Below, piece by piece: positions 25,221 through 33,977 of a DNA stretch of 64,000 bases. The position numbers were made by a program, and so were the translations under genes. Below the pieces are notes generated by a model. That model worked only from the letters and a program-made list of their open reading frames with translations, was not told the origin of the DNA and searched no databases. The stretch's first letter is position 1, and every line of letters begins with the position of its first letter. Origin of the DNA: Pseudomonas sp. N3-W (GTDB lineage: Bacteria; Pseudomonadota; Gammaproteobacteria; Pseudomonadales; Pseudomonadaceae); the NCBI RefSeq assembly GCF_024970185.1, contig NZ_CP103965.1, forward strand, positions 1,360,001-1,424,000, given 5' to 3'.

Positions 25221-26264
25221 ATGGATGACCACGACAACCGCGTTACGCTGACGGTCGACAGTCTTGAATACGGCGGCTGGAAAAGCGTTGAGATCACTGC
25301 GGACCTGGAGCGTCAGTTCCGCACTTTCAAGCTCGACATCACCTGGCAATGGCCGGGTCAGACCAGCGTGCGGCGAATCCGCCCCGGTGCGCCCTGCGAA
25401 GTGCGCATCGGCAACGATCTGGTACTCACCGGTTATGTGTTCAAGGCGCCGGCCAGTTATGACGGGCGCCAGATCAGCCTCAGTATTGAAGGCAGTTCGA
25501 AAACCCAGGACCTGGTGGATTGCGCGGCGACCAACAAACCCAGCCAGTGGCATCAGCAATCGCTGTTGCGGATTGTCGAGGATCTGGCGTCGTCCTATGG
25601 CGGACAGGTCGTCAGTGAAATCCCGGAAACCGCCCGGCTCGGCAGCCATACCATCGTGCCGGGGGAAACGGTCTTTCAGTCGATTGACCGTTTACTCACG
25701 CTGTTGCGGGTGTTTTCCACCGATGACGCTCAAGGGCGGGTGGTACTCGCCCGACCGGGCAGCGCCGGGCGGGCCAGCGATGTGCTGGAGTTGGGCAAAA
25801 ACATTCTGTCGGCCAACGCGCCGATGGACTACAGCCAGGTGTTCTCCGAATACCGGGTGATCGGCCAGCAAAAGGGCACGGATCAGAAAAGCGGCGCGGC
25901 GGTCAGCGAGGTTGAAGCGGTGTCTGCAGACCTGGGTTTCAAGCGGCGGCGCACCACGGTGATCAACGAAGGCATGCAGATCACCCCCGAACTGGCGCTG
26001 CAACGCGCCAACTGGGAAAGCGCCACCCGCATGGGCAAGGCCCTGACCACCACTTATCAGGTGCAAGGCTGGCGGCAGGCCAACGGTGATTTGTGGCGCC
26101 ACAACACGCTGGTTCGGGTCAAGGACCCGGTGCTGGAAGTGGATGGCGACATGTTGATCTCCAAGGTCGTTTATTCGCTTTCGGAGCAGGGCTCGGTCAC
26201 GACCCTGCAAGTGGCACCGCCGCATACCTTCGATGCCAATCCGACGCCACCGAAAAAAGCCTGA
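25221..26264 (+). CDS. Baseplate hub protein (Mu gpP / gp44-like)
   Basis: This 347-residue protein corresponds to the gp27/VgrG-like hub of Mu (gp44). Features include VTLTVDSLEYGGWKSVEITADL at the N-terminus, a segment with GSSKTQDLVDCAATN near residue 93, and a C-terminal LWRHNTLVRVKDPVLEVDG. The length matches Mu gp44 (about 380). It stands 3 bases after gpN with an RBS (GGGGAG). A REP pair and about 190 bases separate it from the spike gene. Confidence 0.9.
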   Translation: MDDHDNRVTLTVDSLEYGGWKSVEITADLERQFRTFKLDITWQWPGQTSVRRIRPGAPCEVRIGNDLVLTGYVFKAPASYDGRQISLSIEGSSKTQDLVDCAATNKPSQWHQQSLLRIVEDLASSYGGQVVSEIPETARLGSHTIVPGETVFQSIDRLLTLLRVFSTDDAQGRVVLARPGSAGRASDVLELGKNILSANAPMDYSQVFSEYRVIGQQKGTDQKSGAAVSEVEAVSADLGFKRRRTTVINEGMQITPELALQRANWESATRMGKALTTTYQVQGWRQANGDLWRHNTLVRVKDPVLEVDGDMLISKVVYSLSEQGSVTTLQVAPPHTFDANPTPPKKA

Positions 26265-26323
26265 GTCTGACACTCCCACATTTGTTCAGTGTGCCCACAA
26301 ACCCAGTGATCGACACCGGACCC

Positions 26324-26416
26324 TGTGGGAGCCGGGCTTGCCCGCGATGGCGGACTCACTGCCAAAGAATATATCGCCTGACCCACCGCTATCGCGGGCA
26401 AGCCCGACTCCCACAT
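26324..26416. repeat. REP pair between gpP and gp45 genes
   Basis: TGTGGGAGCCGGGCTTGCCC and an inverted copy ending GCCCGACTCCCACA enclose about 50 bases. It is the same type as the element at 18993. The rest of the 190-base gap shows nothing recognisable. Confidence 0.9.
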
Positions 26417-26453
26417 TGGTCCGCGTTCAGCCTGATTTTTTGAAGGAACCCCA

Positions 26454-26963
26454 ATGAGCCTACTGACACGCCTCCTGGCGCGCGGCACTGTCGTGCTCGC
26501 CAATTCGGCTACCAAGCTGCAATCGCTGCAAATGCGCCTCACCGCCGGCGAAGTGAACGATGACATGGAGCACTTCGAGCCCTACGGTTTCACCAGCAAC
26601 CCGCTGGCCGGCGCCGAGGGCATCGCCACGTTTCTGGGCGGTGACCGTTCCCACGCCATCGTGCTGGTGGTCGCCGACCGCCGCTATCGCCTCAAGGCCC
26701 TGGCCCAGGGCGAAGTGGCGATTTACACCGACGAAGGCGACAAAATCCACTTCAAGCGCGGTCGGGTCATCGACATCGAAACCGCGACCCTGAATATCCG
26801 TGCCAGCAGCGCCGTCAACTTCGATACGCCGGTCATCAACCAGACCGGCAAGATCGTCTCCACCGGCGATCAGATCGCCGGCGGCATCAGCCAGATCAAG
26901 CACGTGCATGGCGGCGTGCAGGGTGGCAGCGGCCAGACCGGTGTGCCGGCGGGAGGTCAATGA
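26454..26963 (+). CDS. Baseplate spike protein (Mu gp45-like)
   Basis: This 169-residue protein is the spike of the Mu-like tail. An OB-fold-like N-terminal half has GFTSNPLAGAEGIATFLGGD. A beta-helix-type C-terminal half (ATLNIRASSAVNFDTP) follows. The end carries HVHGGVQGGSGQTGVP, the HxH signature that binds iron at the tip of Mu gp45-type spikes. Length equals Mu gp45 (about 197) within family range. AAGGAACC precedes the ATG. Confidence 0.93.
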   Translation: MSLLTRLLARGTVVLANSATKLQSLQMRLTAGEVNDDMEHFEPYGFTSNPLAGAEGIATFLGGDRSHAIVLVVADRRYRLKALAQGEVAIYTDEGDKIHFKRGRVIDIETATLNIRASSAVNFDTPVINQTGKIVSTGDQIAGGISQIKHVHGGVQGGSGQTGVPAGGQ

Positions 26964-27361
26964 TGCTGATCAGTCAGAACCTCCATGCCGCGCTGACCCG
27001 CGCGGTGCTGATCAGCCTGTTCACCTGGCGCCGCGCCGCCGATGACGATGCCCTCGATGACGAGGAGCGTTTCGGCTGGTGGGGCGACACGTTTCCTACC
27101 GTCGCCGACGACCGTATCGGCTCACGGCTGTGGCTGTTGCGCCGGGTCAAGCTGACCCGGCAAACCCAGATGGACGCTGAGTTCTATGCCCGCGAAGCCC
27201 TGCAATGGCTGATCGACGACGGCCACTGCAGCGCCATCGACATCATCAGCGAACGCCTCGACGACCAGCGCCTGAACCTGCGCACGGTCCTGACCCTGGC
27301 CGACGGCGAGCGCCTGGACATCAACCCTGATAACAGTTGGCAGGTGATCTATGCCGTTTGA
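26960..27361 (+). CDS. Baseplate protein (Mu GP46-like)
   Basis: This 133-residue protein starts at ATG 26960, overlapping the spike stop, with GGGAGG upstream; a second ATG follows at once. The WWGDTFPT motif near residue 35 and the GSRLWLLRR segment are typical of GP46, the gp25-like member of Mu baseplates. It overlaps gp47 by 11 bases. Confidence 0.92.
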   Translation: MMLISQNLHAALTRAVLISLFTWRRAADDDALDDEERFGWWGDTFPTVADDRIGSRLWLLRRVKLTRQTQMDAEFYAREALQWLIDDGHCSAIDIISERLDDQRLNLRTVLTLADGERLDINPDNSWQVIYAV

Positions 27362-28394
27362 AACCCCTTCGCTGCCGGTGCTGATCAAACGCGCCCAAAG
27401 CGACCTGGCCAGCGATTCGCTGCGCCAGTCCGATGCGCAAGTGCTGGCCCGTACCCTCGGTGGCGCCGCCTATGGCCTGTATGGCTACCTCGACTGGATC
27501 GCCGAGCAGATCCTGCCGGACAAGGCCGATGAGTCGACCCTGGAACGCATCGCCGCGCTGCGCCTGAACCAGCCGCGCAAAGCTGCACAAGCGGCCAGCG
27601 GCAGCGTCAGTTTCACTGCCAGCGCCGGTGCGGTGCTCGACGTCGATACCTTGCTGCAATCGAGCGATGGCCGTGCTTACAAAGTCACTGCATCGCGCAC
27701 CACGATCAATGGCCTCAATATTACCAGCATCGCTGCACTCGATGCCGGCAGCCTGGGCAATGCCGATGCCGGCATGACGCTGATCCCGGTGCAGCCGATC
27801 CAGGGCATCGCCGGCAACAGCTTCGTCGTGCTGGCGCCGGGGCTCAGTGGCGGCATTGCCCAGGAGAGTCTGGAGTCGTTGCGCTCGCGAGTGATTCGCT
27901 CCTACCGGATCATCCCTCACGGCGGCTCGGCGCAAGACTATGAAACCTGGGCATTGGAATGCCCTGGCGTGACCCGTGCGTGGTGTCGTGGCAGTTATCT
28001 GGGGCCTGGCACCGTCGGCCTGTTCATCATGCGTGACGACGATGCGCAGCCCGTTCCGGGACCGGCACAACTGGCGGAAGTCCAGGCCTACATCGAACCG
28101 TTGCGCCCGGTTACTGCCGAGTTGCATGTGCTGCCACCGGAGCAGAAACCGGTGATCTACAGCATGCGCCTGACCCCGGACACCACCGCCGTGCGCGCTG
28201 CCGTCGAGGCGCAACTGCGTGACTTGCACAACCGCGAAGCCGGCCTCGGCGAGACGCTGTTGATCAGCCATATCCGAGAAGCAATCAGCAGTGCCACTGG
28301 CGAAAGCGACCACGCCCTGACCAGCCCGACCCTCGATGTGCAAGCGGCCAGCAATCAGTTGCTGACCTTCGGGGGTTGCGTATGGGGGGCATAA
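27351..28394 (+). CDS. Baseplate wedge protein (Mu gp47 / J family)
   Basis: This 347-residue protein belongs to the baseplate J family. It has FETPSLPVLIKRAQSDL at the start, RIAALRLNQPRKAA near residue 66, PVQPIQGIAGNSF in the middle, and IPHGGSAQDYETWALE near 190, which is characteristic of the family. It overlaps gp48 by about 13 bases. Confidence 0.95.
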   Translation: MPFETPSLPVLIKRAQSDLASDSLRQSDAQVLARTLGGAAYGLYGYLDWIAEQILPDKADESTLERIAALRLNQPRKAAQAASGSVSFTASAGAVLDVDTLLQSSDGRAYKVTASRTTINGLNITSIAALDAGSLGNADAGMTLIPVQPIQGIAGNSFVVLAPGLSGGIAQESLESLRSRVIRSYRIIPHGGSAQDYETWALECPGVTRAWCRGSYLGPGTVGLFIMRDDDAQPVPGPAQLAEVQAYIEPLRPVTAELHVLPPEQKPVIYSMRLTPDTTAVRAAVEAQLRDLHNREAGLGETLLISHIREAISSATGESDHALTSPTLDVQAASNQLLTFGGCVWGA

Positions 28395-28981
28395 GAACTG
28401 CCACGCAATATCAGGCGCAACTTCGCAGCTTGCTGCCCAGCGGTCCGGCCTGGGACCCGGAGCGCGTGCCGGAACTGGAGGAAGTGCTCAAAGGCATTGC
28501 CCAGGAACTGGCCCGTCTCGACGCCCGCGCCGCCGACCTGCTCAACGAAATGGACGCGGCTGGCGTGAGTGAACTGGTGCCCGACTGGGAGCAGGTGATG
28601 AACCTGCCCGACCCGTGCCTGGGCGCCACGCCGCTGTTCGACGACCGGCGTCTTGCGGTTCGCCGACGCTTGCTCGCAGTCGGCAGCCAGGCGGTCAGCT
28701 ACTACGTGGAAATCGCCCGCACCCAGGGCTACCCCGACGCCACCATCACCGAACTCGAAGCCCCGCGCATGGGCCGTGCGCGGTTTGGCGCGTCGCACTT
28801 CGGAACGTGGCAGGCGCAGTTCATGTGGACGCTCAACACCGGTGGCCGATTGCTGCTCGGGCGGCGTTTCGGCGCGAGCTACTGGGGCGAGCGCTTCGGC
28901 GTGAACCCAGGCAGCGCCCTGGAATGCCTGATCCACCGCAGCGCACCGGCGCACACCAAGGTGCACATCAATTATGACTAG
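28382..28981 (+). CDS. Baseplate protein (Mu gp48-like, DUF2313)
   Basis: From ATG 28382 this is 199 residues; a TTG two codons upstream is possible. TATQYQAQLRSLLPSGPAWD at the N-terminus and the end GSALECLIHRSAPAHTKVHI are DUF2313 hallmarks. In Mu this protein links the fibres to the baseplate wedge. The first fibre gene follows after 11 bases. Confidence 0.93.
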   Translation: MGGIRTATQYQAQLRSLLPSGPAWDPERVPELEEVLKGIAQELARLDARAADLLNEMDAAGVSELVPDWEQVMNLPDPCLGATPLFDDRRLAVRRRLLAVGSQAVSYYVEIARTQGYPDATITELEAPRMGRARFGASHFGTWQAQFMWTLNTGGRLLLGRRFGASYWGERFGVNPGSALECLIHRSAPAHTKVHINYD

Positions 28982-28992
28982 GGAATAGAGCA

Positions 28993-30144
28993 ATGGATTA
29001 TCCAAATAGTGTGCCCAGCGCCGGGTTGGTGAATGGGAAGTTTGTTGATGAAAACCCGTTGATGGGCACGCCGGGGTCGTTGATTCCGGCGAGTTGGGGC
29101 AACGGCGTTACGCAGGAGATCGTCAACGTGATCAAGGCCGGGGATCTGACTCCGGACGAGACGAAATACGATCAGTTGCTGCAAGCGATTCAGAGCGTCT
29201 CGGCCAAGGGCTGGAACCTGGATTCGGCGATGCCGATCGGTTCGTTGCCACCGGCAACCGTGGCCACGGCGGATGGGCGTTTGGCAGTGACGCCGATGGC
29301 GGCGTCCACCAGTGGCGGCAAGGTGTCGATTCCGGCAGGGGTGTTGATCAGTCTGGGTCAGGAAGTCGTCGCGGGGCAGGTGGGCAGAAATCGCACGTTT
29401 ACGACGCAAGCATGGAGCAGCGCGGATCTGCTGCCGACTTCTGGCTATTTTCTGCGAGCGCAGGTGATCGGTGGGGTGCTGACGTTCTACATGCAACGCG
29501 GAACGATCTATGACGCCACCCCCGACGGCCTGAAAGGCACCGTCAACGGTGCCGCCGGTGGCGGATTTCAGTCTACGCCGCTGGATATCTGCATTGCCTG
29601 GGTGGTAACGGCAGCGCCGGGGTCGGTGCCGACTGTCCGGCCGATCTACAACCGCAACCGATTGGCCTGGACCCAGACTGTCAATGGCAACGGCGTGGTC
29701 TACCTGCCGCTGGATCCCCATGCGCGGGCGGCGCGTCTGGTGGTGGGCAACCCGATGCCGCATGTCACCGGGATTACTACCGTGTCCTTTGCGCCGGGAG
29801 GATGGATGGGAGGCAACTACTCCTATCTGTCACCGGTCAGCACCGGCGCAAGTGGTTGGGATGGTTGGGGCACGGTTGGCGCCTCGGCCTGCATTTTTAC
29901 CAGCAACGTGGTCAACGACACGACCGTTTCAACCCTGACCGCCAGCTTTGATCATTCGGAATTGCGATCGCTCTGGCAGTGCTATCAGGCCGAGCATACG
30001 TATAACTCCGGCATTGCCGCGAGTGACGAGTTGCTGCTGTCGATGGGGATCAAGACCTTCTCCCAGCCGGACTATTCCAATGGTATTGCCATCAACTTCA
30101 GTTCGGCGGTGAACGTTAACTTTTCCTGGGAGTTGATCCGATGA
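28993..30144 (+). CDS. Tail fibre 1 of the Mu-like tailocin
   Basis: This 383-residue protein starts with the anchor shared by all five fibres in this unit (MDYPNSVPSAGLVNGKFVDE, then GTPGSLIPASWGNGVTQEI, about 60 residues). The anchor probably docks on gp48. The body from about 75 onward differs from the other fibres and ends in a beta-rich part with IAINFSSAVNVNFSW. It is the fibre next to the baseplate genes and so possibly the original one. The assembly gene overlaps its stop by 4 bases. Confidence 0.88.
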   Translation: MDYPNSVPSAGLVNGKFVDENPLMGTPGSLIPASWGNGVTQEIVNVIKAGDLTPDETKYDQLLQAIQSVSAKGWNLDSAMPIGSLPPATVATADGRLAVTPMAASTSGGKVSIPAGVLISLGQEVVAGQVGRNRTFTTQAWSSADLLPTSGYFLRAQVIGGVLTFYMQRGTIYDATPDGLKGTVNGAAGGGFQSTPLDICIAWVVTAAPGSVPTVRPIYNRNRLAWTQTVNGNGVVYLPLDPHARAARLVVGNPMPHVTGITTVSFAPGGWMGGNYSYLSPVSTGASGWDGWGTVGASACIFTSNVVNDTTVSTLTASFDHSELRSLWQCYQAEHTYNSGIAASDELLLSMGIKTFSQPDYSNGIAINFSSAVNVNFSWELIR

Positions 30145-30656
30145 ATGTCATTCAAGAGCTGCATCAGTTCGAGGACGGTCTTCGTCCCGCACAGCCTTCT
30201 CCCGCCCATGACTGGGACGGCGAAAAGTGGGCGCTGGGTGCCGATAAAGTCGCGCTGTTGGAACAGCAAGAAGCCGAACGCCTTTGCGTCAGCGTCGATG
30301 CCGCTGCAGACAGCGCTCGCAACCTGCTGGCCGGAGATCCGCTGAAATCGATGGAATACGCCCAGGCTGCCGCCGATGCCCAAGCCTTTTTGGACGAAGG
30401 TTATCCGAAAAAAGAAGTGCCGCTGTCGGTCGCCGCCTGGGTTGTAAAAGGGCGCACCGCCAAACAGGCCGCCGACCAGATTCTGGGCAAAGCCACACAA
30501 CTTACCGAGCATCTGCTGACCCTGCGCACTTTGCGTCTGAAGGCCAAAGCGCAAATCAAGGCGCATGTGGCCAAAGGCAATATGGAACTGGCCAGAGATG
30601 TCAGCGAAGCAGCCATCGTGGCGATTCGCAACGTGGTGAATGACTCGGCACGTTAA
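30141..30656 (+). CDS. Putative assembly partner of tail fibre 1
   Basis: This 171-residue protein begins NVIQELHQFEDGLRPAQPSP, overlapping the fibre 1 stop by 4 bases (ATGA). It is mostly helical and alanine-rich and does not show the Tfa end motif of other chaperones here. The family is common beside fibre genes in Pseudomonas phages as far as I recall. A role in fibre assembly is inferred from the fibre-plus-partner arrangement. Confidence 0.65.
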   Translation: MNVIQELHQFEDGLRPAQPSPAHDWDGEKWALGADKVALLEQQEAERLCVSVDAAADSARNLLAGDPLKSMEYAQAAADAQAFLDEGYPKKEVPLSVAAWVVKGRTAKQAADQILGKATQLTEHLLTLRTLRLKAKAQIKAHVAKGNMELARDVSEAAIVAIRNVVNDSAR

Positions 30657-30785
30657 CCCGTCGAGCTCTGCGCTGTCCCTCACGCCCACTTGACCGGGGC
30701 CGTTTTTGTTTTTGTGCAAACACGACCTGCTGCGCAGTTGTGCCAAAGGCGTTGCACGGCTTTCTTGATGACAGGGAACACACAT

Positions 30786-31820
30786 ATGGATTATCCAAAA
30801 AGCGTCCCCAGCGTTGGGCTGGTGGATGGCCGATTTGTCGATGAAAACCCGGTGGCTGGAAAACCCGGGTCCTTGATTCCGGCGGTTTGGGGCAATGCTG
30901 TTACCGAAGAGTTACTCAGTGTGATCAGCGGTGCTGGCCTGGCGCCGACGGAGGGGAATAACGGACAGTTGTTCAGGGCCTTGCAGGCGCTGATGGCGAT
31001 GGCTAGCCCAATGCGCTCATCGATCACCAACGTGGCCGTTTCCAAGGCATTGACCAGCGACGACCTCGGGCTCGTACTGATCAACGCTGTCGCTGGCGCG
31101 ACAACAATCAGTTTGCCAACAGTCGACGCTGCATTAGGTATCCGCGATGTCATTGTCAGGCGCGTCGATAACACCAGTACGCGCCTTGTCGTACAGGCCA
31201 GCGGAACGGACAAGATCAAGTTCCACACGCATCTATCTGCGGCGGGCTATCAGTTTTTGGTGTTGATGGGCGCTGGCGACTGGTGGCACTTGCGCAGTGA
31301 CGGCGCTGGAAGTTGGTGGCCAGTAGGGCGCTTTGATAGCACGCCATTGGGTCGTCCGGTCTTTGAGACAACCGCTCTGCTGAACCCGGGCGGCTATGGA
31401 CTTTTGAACAGCACGGTCTTCGCCCGTACGGATTGGCCTTGGCTGTGGGATCACGCACAGCAGTCCGGAATGATGACAACAGAAGCGGCCAGGCTCGGCT
31501 CCGAAGGGGGGTGGACCAGTGGTGATGGAGGGCTGACATTTCGCGGCCCGGAAGGGCGCGGAGAGTTCATCAGGCTGTTTGATGAAGGTCGCGGTGTCGA
31601 CTCGGGCCGCCTCTCCGGTAGTTGGCAAGTTGATATGTTCAAGTCACACAGGCATGAACTGAAAAGCGACATGTTGGGTGTTCCTTCGGGGCCAAGCTCA
31701 GTCGCTCCCGATGCTCTGTTCAATCAAGGGGCAAGCAGTCTTGGTTTTACCGAGGTGATCGGTGGTGTTGAAACGCGCCCACGAAATATTGCCTATCCCG
31801 GCAGAATAAAACTCATCTGA
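30786..31820 (+). CDS. Tail fibre 2 of the Mu-like tailocin
   Basis: This 344-residue protein has the shared anchor (DYPKSVPSVGLVDGRFVDEN). The C-terminal third has GRPVFETTALLNPGGYGL and a phage tail-collar-like end: SGSWQVDMFKSHRHELK, then ETRPRNIAYPGRIKLI. The collar-type tip differs from those of fibres 1, 3, 4 and 5. The 129 bases before it contain no gene, and no strong RBS is seen (ACAGGGAACA). Confidence 0.88.
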   Translation: MDYPKSVPSVGLVDGRFVDENPVAGKPGSLIPAVWGNAVTEELLSVISGAGLAPTEGNNGQLFRALQALMAMASPMRSSITNVAVSKALTSDDLGLVLINAVAGATTISLPTVDAALGIRDVIVRRVDNTSTRLVVQASGTDKIKFHTHLSAAGYQFLVLMGAGDWWHLRSDGAGSWWPVGRFDSTPLGRPVFETTALLNPGGYGLLNSTVFARTDWPWLWDHAQQSGMMTTEAARLGSEGGWTSGDGGLTFRGPEGRGEFIRLFDEGRGVDSGRLSGSWQVDMFKSHRHELKSDMLGVPSGPSSVAPDALFNQGASSLGFTEVIGGVETRPRNIAYPGRIKLI

Positions 31821-31874
31821 TACTGACCCCAGGCAAGTTGTCGGAATGTTTAATATTTATCGATAGAGGTATTG

Positions 31875-32444
31875 ATGACTTATTACTATGTGAATGAACT
31901 TACGAAAGAAATTACCGGTCCGGTCGAATTGCCCATTATTCCCGGTGTGGGGGTCATGTTGCCAGGCAATGCCATCGAGTTGCCAGAGGCGCTCCCTACA
32001 GCAGAGGCCGGATATGTCTGGGTATGGCGCAACGGCGCTGCACAGCAGTTGATTGACTTGCGCAATCGTCCTGTTTATCGAAAAGACAACGGCGGGATTC
32101 AGTTTTGGTATGAACTGGGACCACTGCCCGATTATCTGACGTCTAAACCACGGCCTAACGAGTATTACTTTTGGGTTAATGAGGACTGGGTACTGGATCC
32201 GGTTGCGGAACGTACAGGCAAGATTGCACAGATAAACGTGGAGCGCGACGGTCGTTTGCGTGAAGTGGTTATTCGTGTAGCGCCGTTGCAATACGCCTAT
32301 GAGTTGGGGGAGGCCTCGAGTCTTCAACAAACTACGTTGCTTGAATGGAAGCGTTATACCTTGAAGTTGGCGCAACTGGAGCAGCAAGTAGATTATCCAT
32401 TGCTCGTTGATTGGCCTCTGGCTCCCGGTTCTGTGAAGCAGTAA
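31875..32444 (+). CDS. Tail fibre assembly chaperone (Tfa) of fibre 2
   Basis: ATG 31875 has AGAGG upstream; a TTG one codon earlier is possible. The 189-residue protein begins MTYYYVNELTKEITGPVELP and has a central PRPNEYYFWVNEDWVLD, matching Tfa-type chaperones of enterobacterial and Pseudomonas phages. The end LLEWKRYTLKLAQLEQQVDYP is the Tfa signature. The gene is visibly richer in A and T than its neighbours, suggesting a later import together with fibre 2. Confidence 0.88.
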   Translation: MTYYYVNELTKEITGPVELPIIPGVGVMLPGNAIELPEALPTAEAGYVWVWRNGAAQQLIDLRNRPVYRKDNGGIQFWYELGPLPDYLTSKPRPNEYYFWVNEDWVLDPVAERTGKIAQINVERDGRLREVVIRVAPLQYAYELGEASSLQQTTLLEWKRYTLKLAQLEQQVDYPLLVDWPLAPGSVKQ

Positions 32445-32460
32445 AAACGGAGAGCGGAGC

Positions 32461-33381
32461 ATGGACTATCCAAAAAGCATTCCCAGCGTCGGCTTGGTCA
32501 ACGGTGGATTCGTCGATGAAAATCCTCTCGCCGGAACCCCGGGATCACTAATACCGGCGACCTGGGGCAACGGTGTGACGCAAGAGATTGTGAACGTGAT
32601 CAAGGCCGCTGGCCTGACGCCGGATGAAGCTAAAAACGATCAGTTGGCGACGGCCATTGGTGCCCTGGTGGACTTCAGCAAAATGAAAAACACCCCGACC
32701 ACGTTGAGTGGCTACGGCATTACCGATGCGACGGGGCGGTTGTTGGCGGTGAAGCAGTTCGAGACGGTCGGCATCACTGTCTATCGCCCTAATCCGAGGG
32801 CCAAACGGATTCGCGTGCGATTGATTGGCGCCGGCGGTTCAGGGGGTGGGTGTGCACCTGTCGCGGCGACTTATCAAAGCCTGGGCGGCGGCGGGGGAGC
32901 TGGGGCTTATACCGAAGGGCTGTTTGACGTGACGGCGGAAATGCTGGTCGGGGTTCCCATTACGCTCGGTGCCGGTGGTCTCCCGCGCAATGCAACAGGT
33001 TCGATGGGCGGTGGCGCTTCCTTTGGCGCGCTCATGAGCGCAGCGGGTGGTTTTGGCGGACAGAATCTGATTTTTCTGGCGAATATATCCGGCTTTGTTC
33101 AGGGCGGCGCTGGAGGGCAGGCTGTAGGCGGCGGCAATCTCGCCAACGCTCGCGGCGTTCCAGGTGGCTATGCAATGAGTAATACCAACTGGGGGCTTCT
33201 CTCCGGTGCCGGAGGGGCTTGCCCGTTCGACGGCGGTGGGCCTTTCACGGGCGTGAACGGTAATGGCAATGCAGGCATCAGAGGCTCTGGTGGCAGCGGT
33301 GCCTGTTCAAACAATGCATCGGCCTCGTACGTCAGCGGCGCCGGCGGCAATGCCTTTTGTGAAATCTGGGAGTACGAGTAA
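32461..33381 (+). CDS. Tail fibre 3 of the Mu-like tailocin, glycine-rich tip
   Basis: This 306-residue protein carries the shared anchor (DYPKSIPSVGLVNGGFVDEN), then NTPTTLSGYGITDA near residue 77, a shaft motif. From about residue 120 it is extremely glycine-rich: RLIGAGGSGGGC, SLGGGGGAGAY, QGGAGGQAVGGGN, RGSGGSGAC. Such tips resemble glycine-rich adhesin domains of other phages, which form polyglycine sheets. Four cysteines in the tip are unusual for this protein set. Its stop overlaps the chaperone ATG. Confidence 0.9.
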   Translation: MDYPKSIPSVGLVNGGFVDENPLAGTPGSLIPATWGNGVTQEIVNVIKAAGLTPDEAKNDQLATAIGALVDFSKMKNTPTTLSGYGITDATGRLLAVKQFETVGITVYRPNPRAKRIRVRLIGAGGSGGGCAPVAATYQSLGGGGGAGAYTEGLFDVTAEMLVGVPITLGAGGLPRNATGSMGGGASFGALMSAAGGFGGQNLIFLANISGFVQGGAGGQAVGGGNLANARGVPGGYAMSNTNWGLLSGAGGACPFDGGGPFTGVNGNGNAGIRGSGGSGACSNNASASYVSGAGGNAFCEIWEYE

Positions 33382-33836
33382 TGGCTATTTATGCTCGGGT
33401 TGAAGATGGCATTGTCGTTGAACTGATCGACACCGGTGACTATGCGATCACCCAACTGTTTGCCCCTTCTTTTGTCGCGTCGATGGTCCGTGTGCCGGAA
33501 GGCGTCGTTTTCGAGTTGGGCACTGCGGTTGAGGCTCTCAAACAGGACACCGAAGCCCCACCTGTGACCGTTGCAGGCACGCCAGAAATACCGAATGAAG
33601 AACCGGTAACGGATGAGCGTACCTGGCGCCAGTCGATTCTTTCGGCCAGCCAATGGTTGATGACACGCCACCGTGATGAACAGGAGCTTGGGCGTGTTCC
33701 CACGCTGACGGCCGCGCAATATCTGGAATTGCTGGAGTATCGACAGGCATTACGCGATTGGCCGGCGTCCAACACGTTCCCAGCAGTAGTTACGCGGCCT
33801 TCCATGCCTTCGTGGTTACTGGGTGTGGTTATCTGA
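33381..33836 (+). CDS. Tail fibre assembly chaperone (Tfa) of fibre 3
   Basis: This 151-residue protein ends with the Tfa motif LTAAQYLELLEYRQALRDWP and PSWLLGVVI. The N-terminal part (MAIYARVEDGIVVELIDTGD) differs from the other chaperones here, as expected if each matches its own fibre tip. The ATG overlaps the fibre 3 TAA by one base. Confidence 0.9.
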   Translation: MAIYARVEDGIVVELIDTGDYAITQLFAPSFVASMVRVPEGVVFELGTAVEALKQDTEAPPVTVAGTPEIPNEEPVTDERTWRQSILSASQWLMTRHRDEQELGRVPTLTAAQYLELLEYRQALRDWPASNTFPAVVTRPSMPSWLLGVVI

Positions 33837-33977
33837 CGCGATCGCGGCCAGGGCTCTTACGTCTTATTCAAATAAACCATTCACGCTGTTTGTGTTTCGA
33901 GCTCGGCGCGCTTCGAATGCCTGGCCTGGGCCTCGTGCACCTCATCGAATGGTGGTTTTTTAACTAGGAGATGCAAA

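Noticed and set aside
23934..25649. Minus-strand frame of 571 codons opposite gpN/gpP
   Set aside because: It spans two plus-strand genes and reads as Arg/His/Leu-rich antisense of them.
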